A stretch of DNA of 14,723 bases from positions 1 through 14,723 of the forward strand of contig CAMPIH010000043.1 of the NCBI GenBank assembly GCA_946886275.1, in the 5' to 3' direction. Numbering within the stretch: the stretch's first letter is position 1; each line of letters starts with the position of its first letter. The position numbers and the translations under genes are program-made. The stretch comes from an uncultured Sphingosinicella sp. Its GTDB lineage: Bacteria; Pseudomonadota; Alphaproteobacteria; Sphingomonadales; Sphingomonadaceae. The notes below the pieces were generated by a model, which saw nothing but the letters and a program-made list of their open reading frames with translations, searched no databases and had not been told where the DNA came from. Below, in pieces: positions 6,574 to 13,030 of this stretch.

Positions 6574-7077
6574 ATGCGCTTCCAGGGCAAGCTGTTCCGG
6601 GCACTGAACCCGCTCTACGCGCGCGATCCCCTTTCCGGATATGGCGCCGAGCTCCACGGCGGACGCTTCAATCCCAGGGGCACCCCCGCAATCTATGCCT
6701 CACTGTCCGTCGCTACGGCCCTTCGCGAGGCGAACCAGGTCGGCGACCTTCAGCCGACCCTTCTCGTCTCCTATCAAGCCGACATCGCCAATCTCTTCGA
6801 CACGAGAGACGAAGCCGAGTTGAAGCGCTTCGGAATGGACTCGGCCGCCCTCGCCGATCCGTCGTGGCGCGACCGGATGAAGGCCGACGGCGTGGCGCCG
6901 ACCCAGGACTTCGCTCGAAAGCTCATCGCCCAGGATCATGACGGTCTCCTCGTCCGAAGCTTTGCTCCGGGCGCCACTGAGGACGACCTCAACCTCGTTC
7001 TCTGGCGCTGGGGCAGCGAAGCGCCCCCGCGCCTCCTCCCGATCGACGACGAGGAGCGCTTGGGTCGAGGCCGCTGA
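6574..7077 (+). CDS. RES-domain toxin (NAD-degrading type)
   Basis: A 167-aa single-domain RES-family protein. The family's conserved positions are visible: Arg31 in GGRFNPRG, Tyr41 in AIYAS, Glu52 in TALREA and Ser129 in LLVRSF, followed by NLVLWRW. Characterised RES/MbcT toxins consume NAD+ (hydrolysis or phosphorolysis) or modify a metabolic enzyme by ADP-ribosylation, arresting growth. Which reaction this one does cannot be read from the sequence. There is no good ribosome site in the 9-bp gap after the antitoxin stop, so translation is probably coupled. Length and key residues look intact, so the system is probably functional. Confidence 0.92.
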   Translation: MRFQGKLFRALNPLYARDPLSGYGAELHGGRFNPRGTPAIYASLSVATALREANQVGDLQPTLLVSYQADIANLFDTRDEAELKRFGMDSAALADPSWRDRMKADGVAPTQDFARKLIAQDHDGLLVRSFAPGATEDDLNLVLWRWGSEAPPRLLPIDDEERLGRGR

Positions 7078-7133
7078 CGCCTTTCTTCAGCCGAGCGCCT
7101 CCGACCGAAGCATCTTCAGCCTTCCACGCATTC

Positions 7134-7159
7134 GGAACCCCCGCCTTCGCCACGGCGTT
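7134..7159 (+). promoter_or_regulatory. EcfG-type general stress promoter
   Basis: GGAAC (7134-7138) and CGTT (7156-7159) are separated by exactly 17 bp, matching the alphaproteobacterial EcfG consensus GGAAC-N16-17-CGTT. Transcription would start about 20 nt before the ATG at 7188. Confidence 0.7.
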
Positions 7160-7187
7160 TCACCGCGGCAACAATTCGGGAACCGGA

Positions 7188-7370
7188 ATGGCCGAAGGCG
7201 AAAGAGAGACCGTCGTCGTGACCGGGGGCGCGGGACGCGGTGCAACGGCGCTCGCGGCCGTGATCGCGTTCGTCCTGCTGCTCATCGTGCTCGCTTATGC
7301 CTTTGGCGGCGAGCTCTACGGCAGCGGCGGTGACTCCACCGACGTGAAGGTGAACGTCCAGCCGAGCTGA
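7188..7370 (+). CDS. Small single-span membrane protein
   Basis: A 60-aa protein with an acidic N-terminus, one hydrophobic helix (about residues 19-39, ALAAVIAFVLLLIVLAYAF) and a short polar tail ending DVKVNVQPS. GGGA lies seven bases before the ATG. A full EcfG-type promoter sits just upstream, so expression as part of the general stress response is likely. The next gene, 64 bp on, encodes an acidic lipoprotein with a similar 'DVEVNE' stretch, and the two may share a transcript. It has no recognised family. Confidence 0.75.
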   Translation: MAEGERETVVVTGGAGRGATALAAVIAFVLLLIVLAYAFGGELYGSGGDSTDVKVNVQPS

Positions 7371-7434
7371 GGCGCCCGCCTCCGCCCGCAGCACCCCATT
7401 TTTCCACCCTCCCCTCGAAGCAAGGAGACGAACC

Positions 7435-7878
7435 ATGAAGAAATTCGCACTGACCGCCACGGTCGCAGCGGCCGTTCTGGGGCTCGCCGCCTGTGGCGAC
7501 GCCGACGTCGAAGTCAACGAGGCCGCCACCAACGACACTGGCGCTGTCACCGACACCTCCGCCGACGGCGCGACGGCGACGACGACCACGGGCAACTGGC
7601 AGGGCGCCAGGATCGTCGAGGAGAACGGAACCACCTACCGGATCGACCCCGACGGCACCCGAGTCGTGCTCGGCCCGAACGATTCCCGAATCGTCGTCGA
7701 GGATAATGTCCGCTACCGCGTCGACCCCGACGGTACCCGGGTGAGGATCGGCGATGACGGCCTGGAAGTCGACATCGACGGACCGGACGTCGATCTTCCC
7801 GACGTCGATGTCGGCGTGAACGACAAGGGCAATCTCGACGTCGACGTCGGCGATCGGGATCCCGACGGCGGCCGCTGA
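7435..7878 (+). CDS. Lipoprotein with duplicated DPDGTRV unit and acidic tail
   Basis: A 147-aa lipoprotein precursor: a basic start (MKK), a hydrophobic stretch and lipobox LAAC with Cys20 as the lipidated residue. A Thr/Ala/Asp-rich spacer covers about 21-55. Two 22-residue repeats follow (about 59-80 and 85-106), each reading RIV-E-N-YR(I/V)DPDGTRV-(L/I)G. The last 40 residues are very rich in Asp and Val (DVDLPDVDVGV, LDVDVGD), suggesting an extended acidic or cation-binding tail. AAGGAG upstream of the ATG at 7435 supports the start. Gly at +2 gives no inner-membrane retention signal, so outer-membrane placement is likely. A strong hairpin follows the gene. Function is unknown. Confidence 0.85.
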   Translation: MKKFALTATVAAAVLGLAACGDADVEVNEAATNDTGAVTDTSADGATATTTTGNWQGARIVEENGTTYRIDPDGTRVVLGPNDSRIVVEDNVRYRVDPDGTRVRIGDDGLEVDIDGPDVDLPDVDVGVNDKGNLDVDVGDRDPDGGR

Positions 7879-7899
7879 GCCCCTCCCCTGACGAAAATG

Positions 7900-7935
7900 C
7901 TCACGGGCGCTGCGCCGAAGCGCGGCGCCCGTGAG
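7900..7935 (+). terminator. Strong hairpin after the lipoprotein gene
   Basis: A 36-bp inverted repeat: arms CTCACGGGCGC (7900-7910) and GCGCCCGTGAG (7925-7935), then one U-G wobble, an inner GCGC/GCGC stem and a CGAA loop, 16 pairs in all. It lies 21 bp after the stop. Only TTT follows at 7944, so the U-tract is poor, but stem strength and position fit a terminator. Confidence 0.65.
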
Positions 7936-7954
7936 GTGAACAACTTTCCCGCCC

Positions 7955-7979
7955 GGAACCTTCGTGATTGATCGAGGTT
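7955..7979 (+). promoter_or_regulatory. EcfG-like promoter
   Basis: GGAAC (7955-7959) is followed after 16 bp by GGTT (7976-7979). The -35 is perfect; the -10 has G for C at its first base. It starts 20 bp after the preceding hairpin and ends 25 bp before the ATG at 8005. Confidence 0.5.
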
Positions 7980-8004
7980 AAGACCGGAACACGGGGACCC
8001 CGAC

Positions 8005-8241
8005 ATGACAGCACTCAGCGACTCGGAGAAGCTTGGCGACGACGCCTGTGCATCGCTTCGCCGGAGTCTCCGGCGAGGCAAGCAGCTCACCGCCGACGCC
8101 AGGCAGCGCCTCAGCGAGCTGACCTCCGACTCGATCTATCCGGGGCTTGCGGACGTCATCCTGACCGACCCGAGCAACCTGCCGATCGATCCGGACGGCG
8201 ACGACGCGCCGCTACTCGAACCGTCTCCGAAAGTCTCCTGA
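8005..8241 (+). CDS. Small soluble protein, unknown
   Basis: A 78-aa protein without signal or membrane segment. The N-terminal half is helical and basic (LGDDACASLRRSLRRGKQL); the C-terminal half is acidic and proline-rich (NLPIDPDGDDAPLLEPSP). GGGGA seven bases upstream supports the ATG. It sits alone between an EcfG-like promoter and the convergent asd gene, 27 bp from the asd stop. I considered NepR (the anti-sigma of EcfG), which is also small, but its conserved pattern is not evident. No function is assigned. Confidence 0.65.
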   Translation: MTALSDSEKLGDDACASLRRSLRRGKQLTADARQRLSELTSDSIYPGLADVILTDPSNLPIDPDGDDAPLLEPSPKVS

Positions 8242-8268
8242 TCGGCTCCGGCCCGGCGGGCTTGCCGC

Positions 8269-9297
8269 TCAGGCCGCTTTCCTGAGGTGCCGACGGCCGA
8301 GCAGCTCGGCGATCTGGACCGCGTTCAGAGCGGCGCCCTTGCGCAGATTATCGGACACGCACCACAGGCTGAGGCCGTTCTCGACGGTGGGATCTTCGCG
8401 CACCCGGCTGACATAGGTGGCATATTCGCCGACGCATTCGACCGGGGTGACGTAGCCGCCGTCCTCGCGCTTGTCGACGAGCATCACGCCCGGCGCCTCG
8501 CGAAGGATGTTCTGGGCCTCGCTCGCCGAGATCTCCTTCTCGAACTCGATGTTGATCGCTTCGCTGTGGCCGACGAAGACCGGCACGCGAACGCAGGTCG
8601 CCGACACCTTGATCCGGGGATCGAGGATCTTCTTGGTCTCCACCATCAGCTTCCATTCCTCGGTGGTCGAGCCGTCCTCGAGGAAGTCGCCGGCCTGCGG
8701 AATGACGTTGAAGGCGATCTGCTTCGGGAATTTTCCAGGCTCGGCCCCATCGCCGACGAAGATGTTGCGGCTCTGCTCGAACAGCTCGTCCATGCCCGCC
8801 TTGCCGGCGCCGGATACCGATTGATAGGTGGCGACGACCACCCGCCTGATCACCGCCGCGTCGTGAAGCGGCTTCAGGGCGACGACCATCTGCGCGGTCG
8901 AGCAATTGGGATTGGCGATGATGTTGCGGCTCTTGTAGCCGTCGATCGCGTCGGCATTCACCTCGGGCACGATCAAGGGCACGTCCGGGTCCATCCGGTA
9001 GAGCGAGCTGTTGTCGATGACGGTGCAGCCGGCGGCGGCGGCGCGCGGCGCATGGAGCTTCGACGCCTCGGAGCCGGCGGCGAACAAGGCCATGTCCCAG
9101 CCGGCGAAATCGAAATGCTCGATGTTGCGGACCTTCAATTCACGGCCGCTGTCGCCGAAATCGATGATTCTTCCGGTCGACTGCGCCGAGGCGACCGCAG
9201 CGACCTCCTCGGCCGGAAATTCCCGCTCGGCCAGGATGTTGAGCATTTCGCGCCCGACATTGCCGGTCGCGCCGACGACGACCACCCGATAAGCCAT
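8269..9297 (-). CDS. asd: Aspartate-semialdehyde dehydrogenase
   Basis: A 342-aa protein, full family length. It catalyses NADPH-dependent reduction of aspartyl-4-phosphate to aspartate semialdehyde in the cytoplasm, the branch point to lysine/diaminopimelate, threonine and methionine. The nucleotide-binding loop is GATGNVG (9-15). The catalytic Cys132 lies in NPNCSTAQ. Arg237 and His244 (VRVPVFVGHSEA) fit the substrate-binding Arg and acid/base His. The ATG at 9297 is chosen by family alignment and an AAGGAG ten bases upstream, although the frame stays open further upstream. A possible promoter lies on the minus strand (TTGCGA 9344-9349, 17 bp, TAGATG 9321-9326), but it would place the transcript start at the ribosome site, so it is only tentative. 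Confidence 0.97.
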   Translation of the reverse strand: MAYRVVVVGATGNVGREMLNILAEREFPAEEVAAVASAQSTGRIIDFGDSGRELKVRNIEHFDFAGWDMALFAAGSEASKLHAPRAAAAGCTVIDNSSLYRMDPDVPLIVPEVNADAIDGYKSRNIIANPNCSTAQMVVALKPLHDAAVIRRVVVATYQSVSGAGKAGMDELFEQSRNIFVGDGAEPGKFPKQIAFNVIPQAGDFLEDGSTTEEWKLMVETKKILDPRIKVSATCVRVPVFVGHSEAINIEFEKEISASEAQNILREAPGVMLVDKREDGGYVTPVECVGEYATYVSRVREDPTVENGLSLWCVSDNLRKGAALNAVQIAELLGRRHLRKAA

Positions 9298-9622
9298 TTT
9301 CCCGAAACTCCTTCGGCGCCCATCTAGGGTCTGCGCCCCCCGCTCGCAATGAGCGGCCGGGGGGAAAGCGGGCGTCATCCCAATCCTCCCCGTCATGCCA
9401 GCGAAGGCTGGCATCCATGGTGCATCCGAATGGACGTTTGCCTTCGCGGGGTGACGGGATCGGCTGGCTAAGACGATGTTGGGATGGCCGCTTGTCTTGC
9501 GGCCGCTCCTCGCCAATGCGATGCAGCGTCCGGGGAGCGAAGGGGGGAGCCATGACGCGATCGGCAGCAGATTCGGCGGCGTCGCCGTGCGCCGGAGCTT
9601 CATCCGCTGACGAGCCGCGGCG
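9298..9622. other. Divergent intergenic region between asd and the M28 peptidase
   Basis: About 325 bp without a credible gene. It holds the asd leader, a C/G-rich imperfect hairpin (CCGCTC, loop, GAGCGG at 9340-9356) and a dispersed short repeat at 9389-9458. The open frames that cross it are extensions or shadows. No clear promoter for the rightward M28 gene is seen. Confidence 0.7.
9389..9458. repeat. REP-like interspersed repeat ('AFAGMT' type)
   Basis: The outer ends are imperfect inverted repeats (CCCGTCATGCCAGCGAAGGC at 9389-9408 against GCCTTCGCGGGGTGACGGG at 9440-9458). The left half contains a perfect hairpin, ATGCCAGC-GAAG-GCTGGCAT (9395-9414). Read on the minus strand it gives WMPAFAGMTG, the typical spurious translation of a repeat family widespread in proteobacterial genomes. 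It is probably non-coding and multi-copy. Confidence 0.7.
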
Positions 9623-11866
9623 ATGAAGCTCCCGCAGGACCTTTCGCCGGGCGCGCTTCGCTCCGCCTTCGCCCTGATCGGCCTGCTCCTGCTGCTCGTC
9701 GCCGCGATGGCGACCAAGGGCCTGCTGGTCGCCCTCCCCGACGCTCCCGAGGTCGCCGCTCAAGGCGAGTTCGATTCGCACCGCGCCGCCGCCCGGCTTG
9801 CACGGGTGCTCGGCGACGAGAGGCCCCACCCGGTCGACAGCGACGCCGGTGATTCCGTCCGCGCCCGATTGCTCGCCGAGATGCGCGCCGCCGGTCTCGA
9901 GCCGAGGGTGAGCGACGATTTCGCCTGCAACAGCTTCGCCCGAAGCCGGGCGATCGCCTGCGCCAGGGTCCGAAACCTGGTCGCCACCCTTGGTCCGGCG
10001 CAGGGACGACATCTGCTGCTGTCGGCCCATTATGACAGCACCTTCGCCGGCCCCGGTGCCGCCGACACGGGGATCGGAGTCGCGACCCTGCTCGAGACCG
10101 CGGCGCTGCTTCGCGGCCAGAGGCTCGACCGTCCCGTCACGTTCCTGTTCAACGAAGGCGAGGAGATGGGCCTGCTCGGCGCCCGCGCCTTCCTCGGCCG
10201 CGATCCGATCGCCGGCCGGGTCGATACCCTGATCAACCTGGAGGCGCGCGGCGTCGAAGGCCCGGCGGTGATGTTCGAGACCAGCCGGCCCAATGCCGCC
10301 GCGATCGCCGCCTTCGCCGCGGCGGTGGACCGGCCCGTCGCCAACTCGCTCACCACCGATCTTTACGGCCTGATCCCCAATTCGACCGACGTCGCCGTCT
10401 TCGCCGGCCGCGGCTGGACGATCCTCAACTTCGCCATCATCGGCAACGAAACCCGCTATCACAGCGCCGGCGACAATCTCGAGGCGCTCGACCGGGCAAG
10501 TCTCCAGCACATGGGCGACCAGACGCTGAAGCTGACCCGAATGCTCGCCGCGGGCCCGGTGCCGAACGTTTCGGGCGATCGCCTCTATGCCGATCTGTTC
10601 GGCCGCCAGCTCGTCGTCCTGCCGCTGCTGCCGGGGCTGGTCCTGCTCGGCCTGCTCGTCATCGGCTTTCTGCTCGTCGCGTGGCGCCGGCGAGCGCTCG
10701 GCCGGCCGCTGCTCGCCATGTACGCCGCGACGTTCGGCTCGGCCGGCCTCGCCTGGCGCGGAACGATCCTGCTCGGGCTGCTGCGCGACGGCGATTATTG
10801 GCGCGGTCATCCGATCGTCACCGCCGCCGCGGTCTACGCCTCGGCGATCGCCGCCTGCCTGGTCGTCCTGCTGCTGATCGCCCGCCATTGCGACCGCACC
10901 CGGTTGCGCTCGGCCTATTGGCTCTATTTCCTGCTGACCGGCGCCGCTCTCGCGACGATCGCTCCGGGCGCAGCGATCTTCTTCCTGTTCCCACCCTTGC
11001 TCGTCGCTTCGGGCATGATCGCTCGGCGCTGGCATGTCTCGGCCGAGCGGATCGCCGCAATGGCGGCTGCCTTGCTCGTCTTCGTCACCTTCGGCCCGGC
11101 CCTCGCTCTGTTCGAGGAGCTGATGAACAACGGCCCTCACTGGATGCTGGCGCCGCTCGGCGCCCTGGTCCTTCTGCCCTTCCTCGTCGAGCTGGTCCCG
11201 CTCGCCCGCCGGGTCGTTCCCCTCCTCGCTTATGGCGCGGCCGCCGACCTGTTCCTTCTGGGCTGGATCGCCGTGCTTTTGACTCCGGCTTATTCCGACG
11301 ATCGGCGCCAGGCCTTCACCATCGAATATGTCCGCGACCTGACGGCGGGCGAGACACGCTTCGCGGTCAACAATGACGGCCGGCCTGTCCCCTTCGCCGC
11401 GGACTGGCGGCGCGGGGAGGTCCCCTGGTCGAGCCGCAAGCGCTGGCTTGCTCCCGCGCCGGCCATCGCTTTGCCTCCACCGGCCGTGGAGCTGGTCGGC
11501 GAGCGGCCGCAAGGAGAAGGTCGACGACTGATCCTTCGCCTCCGTCCAAACGGCGCCCACAGCGTCTCCCTGATCGCTCCGCCCGAGGCTGAGCTCGTCG
11601 AGGCGGGGGCCGGCCGCTTCAGCGGCCACTTCGCCGCGGAAACGGGCCCCGATCCGCGCTACTTCCTGCGCTGCGTCGGCCGAGCCTGCGACGGCGCCGT
11701 CTTCCATGTCGTGACCGCCTCGGACGAACCGATCCCCTTCACCATCATCGGCAGCAGGCCCGGTTTGCCGCCGCAGGCAGCGCCCCTGGTCGGCGCCCGC
11801 CCGGCGCTGGCCAGGCCGCAATATGCGCCGGATTCGACCCTGACGGTGAGCGCCGCTCGCTTCTAG
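9623..11866 (+). CDS. M28-family zinc metallopeptidase with C-terminal membrane domain
   Basis: A 747-aa protein. An N-terminal membrane anchor (about 13-37) is followed by an M28 aminopeptidase-like domain (about 50-310). The di-zinc site is visible: His136 (SAHYDS), Asp148 (GAADTG), the general base Glu180 and ligand Glu181 (NEGEEMGLLG), Glu207 (NLEARG) and His280 (RYHSAGDN). About eight membrane helices (330-555) and a soluble beta-rich C-terminal region (about 560-747) follow. This order resembles eukaryotic ERMP1/Pff1-type membrane M28 proteases. The peptidase domain is probably periplasmic and would release N-terminal amino acids; the substrate is unknown. The ribosome site at 9623 is weak, but the start fits the anchor. 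The stop codon overlaps that of convergent wecB. Confidence 0.9.
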   Translation: MKLPQDLSPGALRSAFALIGLLLLLVAAMATKGLLVALPDAPEVAAQGEFDSHRAAARLARVLGDERPHPVDSDAGDSVRARLLAEMRAAGLEPRVSDDFACNSFARSRAIACARVRNLVATLGPAQGRHLLLSAHYDSTFAGPGAADTGIGVATLLETAALLRGQRLDRPVTFLFNEGEEMGLLGARAFLGRDPIAGRVDTLINLEARGVEGPAVMFETSRPNAAAIAAFAAAVDRPVANSLTTDLYGLIPNSTDVAVFAGRGWTILNFAIIGNETRYHSAGDNLEALDRASLQHMGDQTLKLTRMLAAGPVPNVSGDRLYADLFGRQLVVLPLLPGLVLLGLLVIGFLLVAWRRRALGRPLLAMYAATFGSAGLAWRGTILLGLLRDGDYWRGHPIVTAAAVYASAIAACLVVLLLIARHCDRTRLRSAYWLYFLLTGAALATIAPGAAIFFLFPPLLVASGMIARRWHVSAERIAAMAAALLVFVTFGPALALFEELMNNGPHWMLAPLGALVLLPFLVELVPLARRVVPLLAYGAAADLFLLGWIAVLLTPAYSDDRRQAFTIEYVRDLTAGETRFAVNNDGRPVPFAADWRRGEVPWSSRKRWLAPAPAIALPPPAVELVGERPQGEGRRLILRLRPNGAHSVSLIAPPEAELVEAGAGRFSGHFAAETGPDPRYFLRCVGRACDGAVFHVVTASDEPIPFTIIGSRPGLPPQAAPLVGARPALARPQYAPDSTLTVSAARF

Positions 11867-12981
11867 GTTTCAGGGACCAGCTGACGGCGTCTTTCGCTCC
11901 TGCGCAACAGATCCGCCACGCAACGCTCCGCGGCGCGGCCATCCCAAAGCTCGGGCCGCTCGCGCGGTTCACTGCCGCCAAGCGCCGCCGCGACCGCTTC
12001 CTCGAGACCGGCGGCCCGGACCAGGCGATTGGTGCCCTGGTCGATCGTGATCGGCCGCTCGGTATTTTCGCGCAGCGTCAGGCAGGGGATTCCCAGGTAG
12101 GTCGTCTCTTCCTGGATTCCGCCGCTGTCGGTGATCGCCGCGGCACAATCCACGACCAGGCTCATGAACTGGACATAGGGCAAGGGGTCGACGAGCCGGA
12201 TTCCGCTCGCTTCGAGCCGTTCGCGAAGCCCGAACAGGGCGAGCCTGGCGGCGGTCCGGGGATGGACGGCGAAGACGAGCGGCAGCCGCGCCTGAACCGC
12301 GACGAGGGCGTCAACCAGTTCGCCCAGCTTGGCGGGATCGTCGACATTGGACGGGCGATGGAGGGTGACGACGCCATAGCCGCCGGCTTCGAGACCGAGC
12401 GACCGGGCCATCGCCGCCGCCTCGATCCTGGGGCGGACCAGCTCGAAGCTGTCGAGCATGATGTTGCCGACCCGCGTGATCCGATCGTCGGGCACGCCCT
12501 CGGCGCGCAGATTCTCGTCGGCGTCCGGCGATGGCGTCCACAGCACGTCGGCGATGACGTCGGTGACGAGCCGGTTGATCTCCTCGGGCATCGCCCGGTC
12601 GCGGCTTCGAAGGCCCGCCTCGAGATGGACGACGGGGATCAGCAGCTTGGCGCCCACCATCGCCGCGGCCGCGGTCGAGTTGACGTCGCCGACGACGACC
12701 AGCCAGTCGGGCCGATCGGCGAGTGCGACCTTCTCATAGGCGATCATCACTCCGGCGGTCTGCTCGGCATGGCTGCCGGAGCCGATCCCGAGCCGATGGG
12801 CCGGCGGCGGCAGCTTCAGATCGCGCAAGATGTCGTCCGACATGTTGGCGTCGTAATGCTGGCCGGTATGGACGAGCACCGGTTCGAACGCCTCGCTGGC
12901 GGCAAGAGCGTGCCAGAGCGGCGCCACCTTCATGAAGTTCGGCCGCGCGGCGGCGATGAGATGGACTCGCGGCTTGATCAA
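11863..12981 (-). CDS. wecB: UDP-N-acetylglucosamine 2-epimerase (non-hydrolysing)
   Basis: A 372-aa protein, family length. It interconverts UDP-GlcNAc and UDP-ManNAc in the cytoplasm, supplying ManNAc-derived sugars for surface polysaccharide. Family motifs in order: ARPNFMK (12-18, a variant of the usual TRPE-IK), Asp99 in GDVNST, Glu121 in HLEAGLRS, MPEEINR (131-137), His208 in TLHRPSN, SGGIQEE (286-292) and RENTERP (304-310). AGGAG nine bases before the ATG supports the start. It lies 49 bp downstream of an O-antigen-ligase-family gene on the same strand, probably in one operon. Its stop overlaps by three bases in CTAG with the convergent M28 gene. Confidence 0.95.
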   Translation of the reverse strand: MIKPRVHLIAAARPNFMKVAPLWHALAASEAFEPVLVHTGQHYDANMSDDILRDLKLPPPAHRLGIGSGSHAEQTAGVMIAYEKVALADRPDWLVVVGDVNSTAAAAMVGAKLLIPVVHLEAGLRSRDRAMPEEINRLVTDVIADVLWTPSPDADENLRAEGVPDDRITRVGNIMLDSFELVRPRIEAAAMARSLGLEAGGYGVVTLHRPSNVDDPAKLGELVDALVAVQARLPLVFAVHPRTAARLALFGLRERLEASGIRLVDPLPYVQFMSLVVDCAAAITDSGGIQEETTYLGIPCLTLRENTERPITIDQGTNRLVRAAGLEEAVAAALGGSEPRERPELWDGRAAERCVADLLRRSERRRQLVPET

Positions 12982-13030
12982 GACGTTCTCCTGCTGGCGC
13001 CCCCGAGCGCAGTGGAAGGATGCGGACCGA

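Noticed and set aside
7179..7183. GGAAC just before the 60-aa gene, and another at 7986-7990, as further EcfG -35 boxes
   Set aside because: No CGTT/GTT follows at 16-17 bp in either case, and the first overlaps the ribosome-binding region.
8268..8286. CTCAGG/CCTGAG inverted repeat at the asd stop as a terminator
   Set aside because: The stem is only 6 bp, includes the stop codon and has no T-tract.
8269..9717. Longer asd start at 9717 (482 codons)
   Set aside because: The extra 140 residues translate the intergenic repeat (PAFAGMT) and have no family counterpart. The ATG at 9297 gives the family length and the N-terminal GATGNVG.
9140..11821. Very long minus-strand open frame (893 codons) opposite the M28 gene
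   Set aside because: It is antisense to a gene with a complete metallopeptidase active site. Its translation is low-complexity (Gln/Asp/Gly/Arg-rich) with no recognisable domain, as expected for a shadow frame in high-GC DNA.
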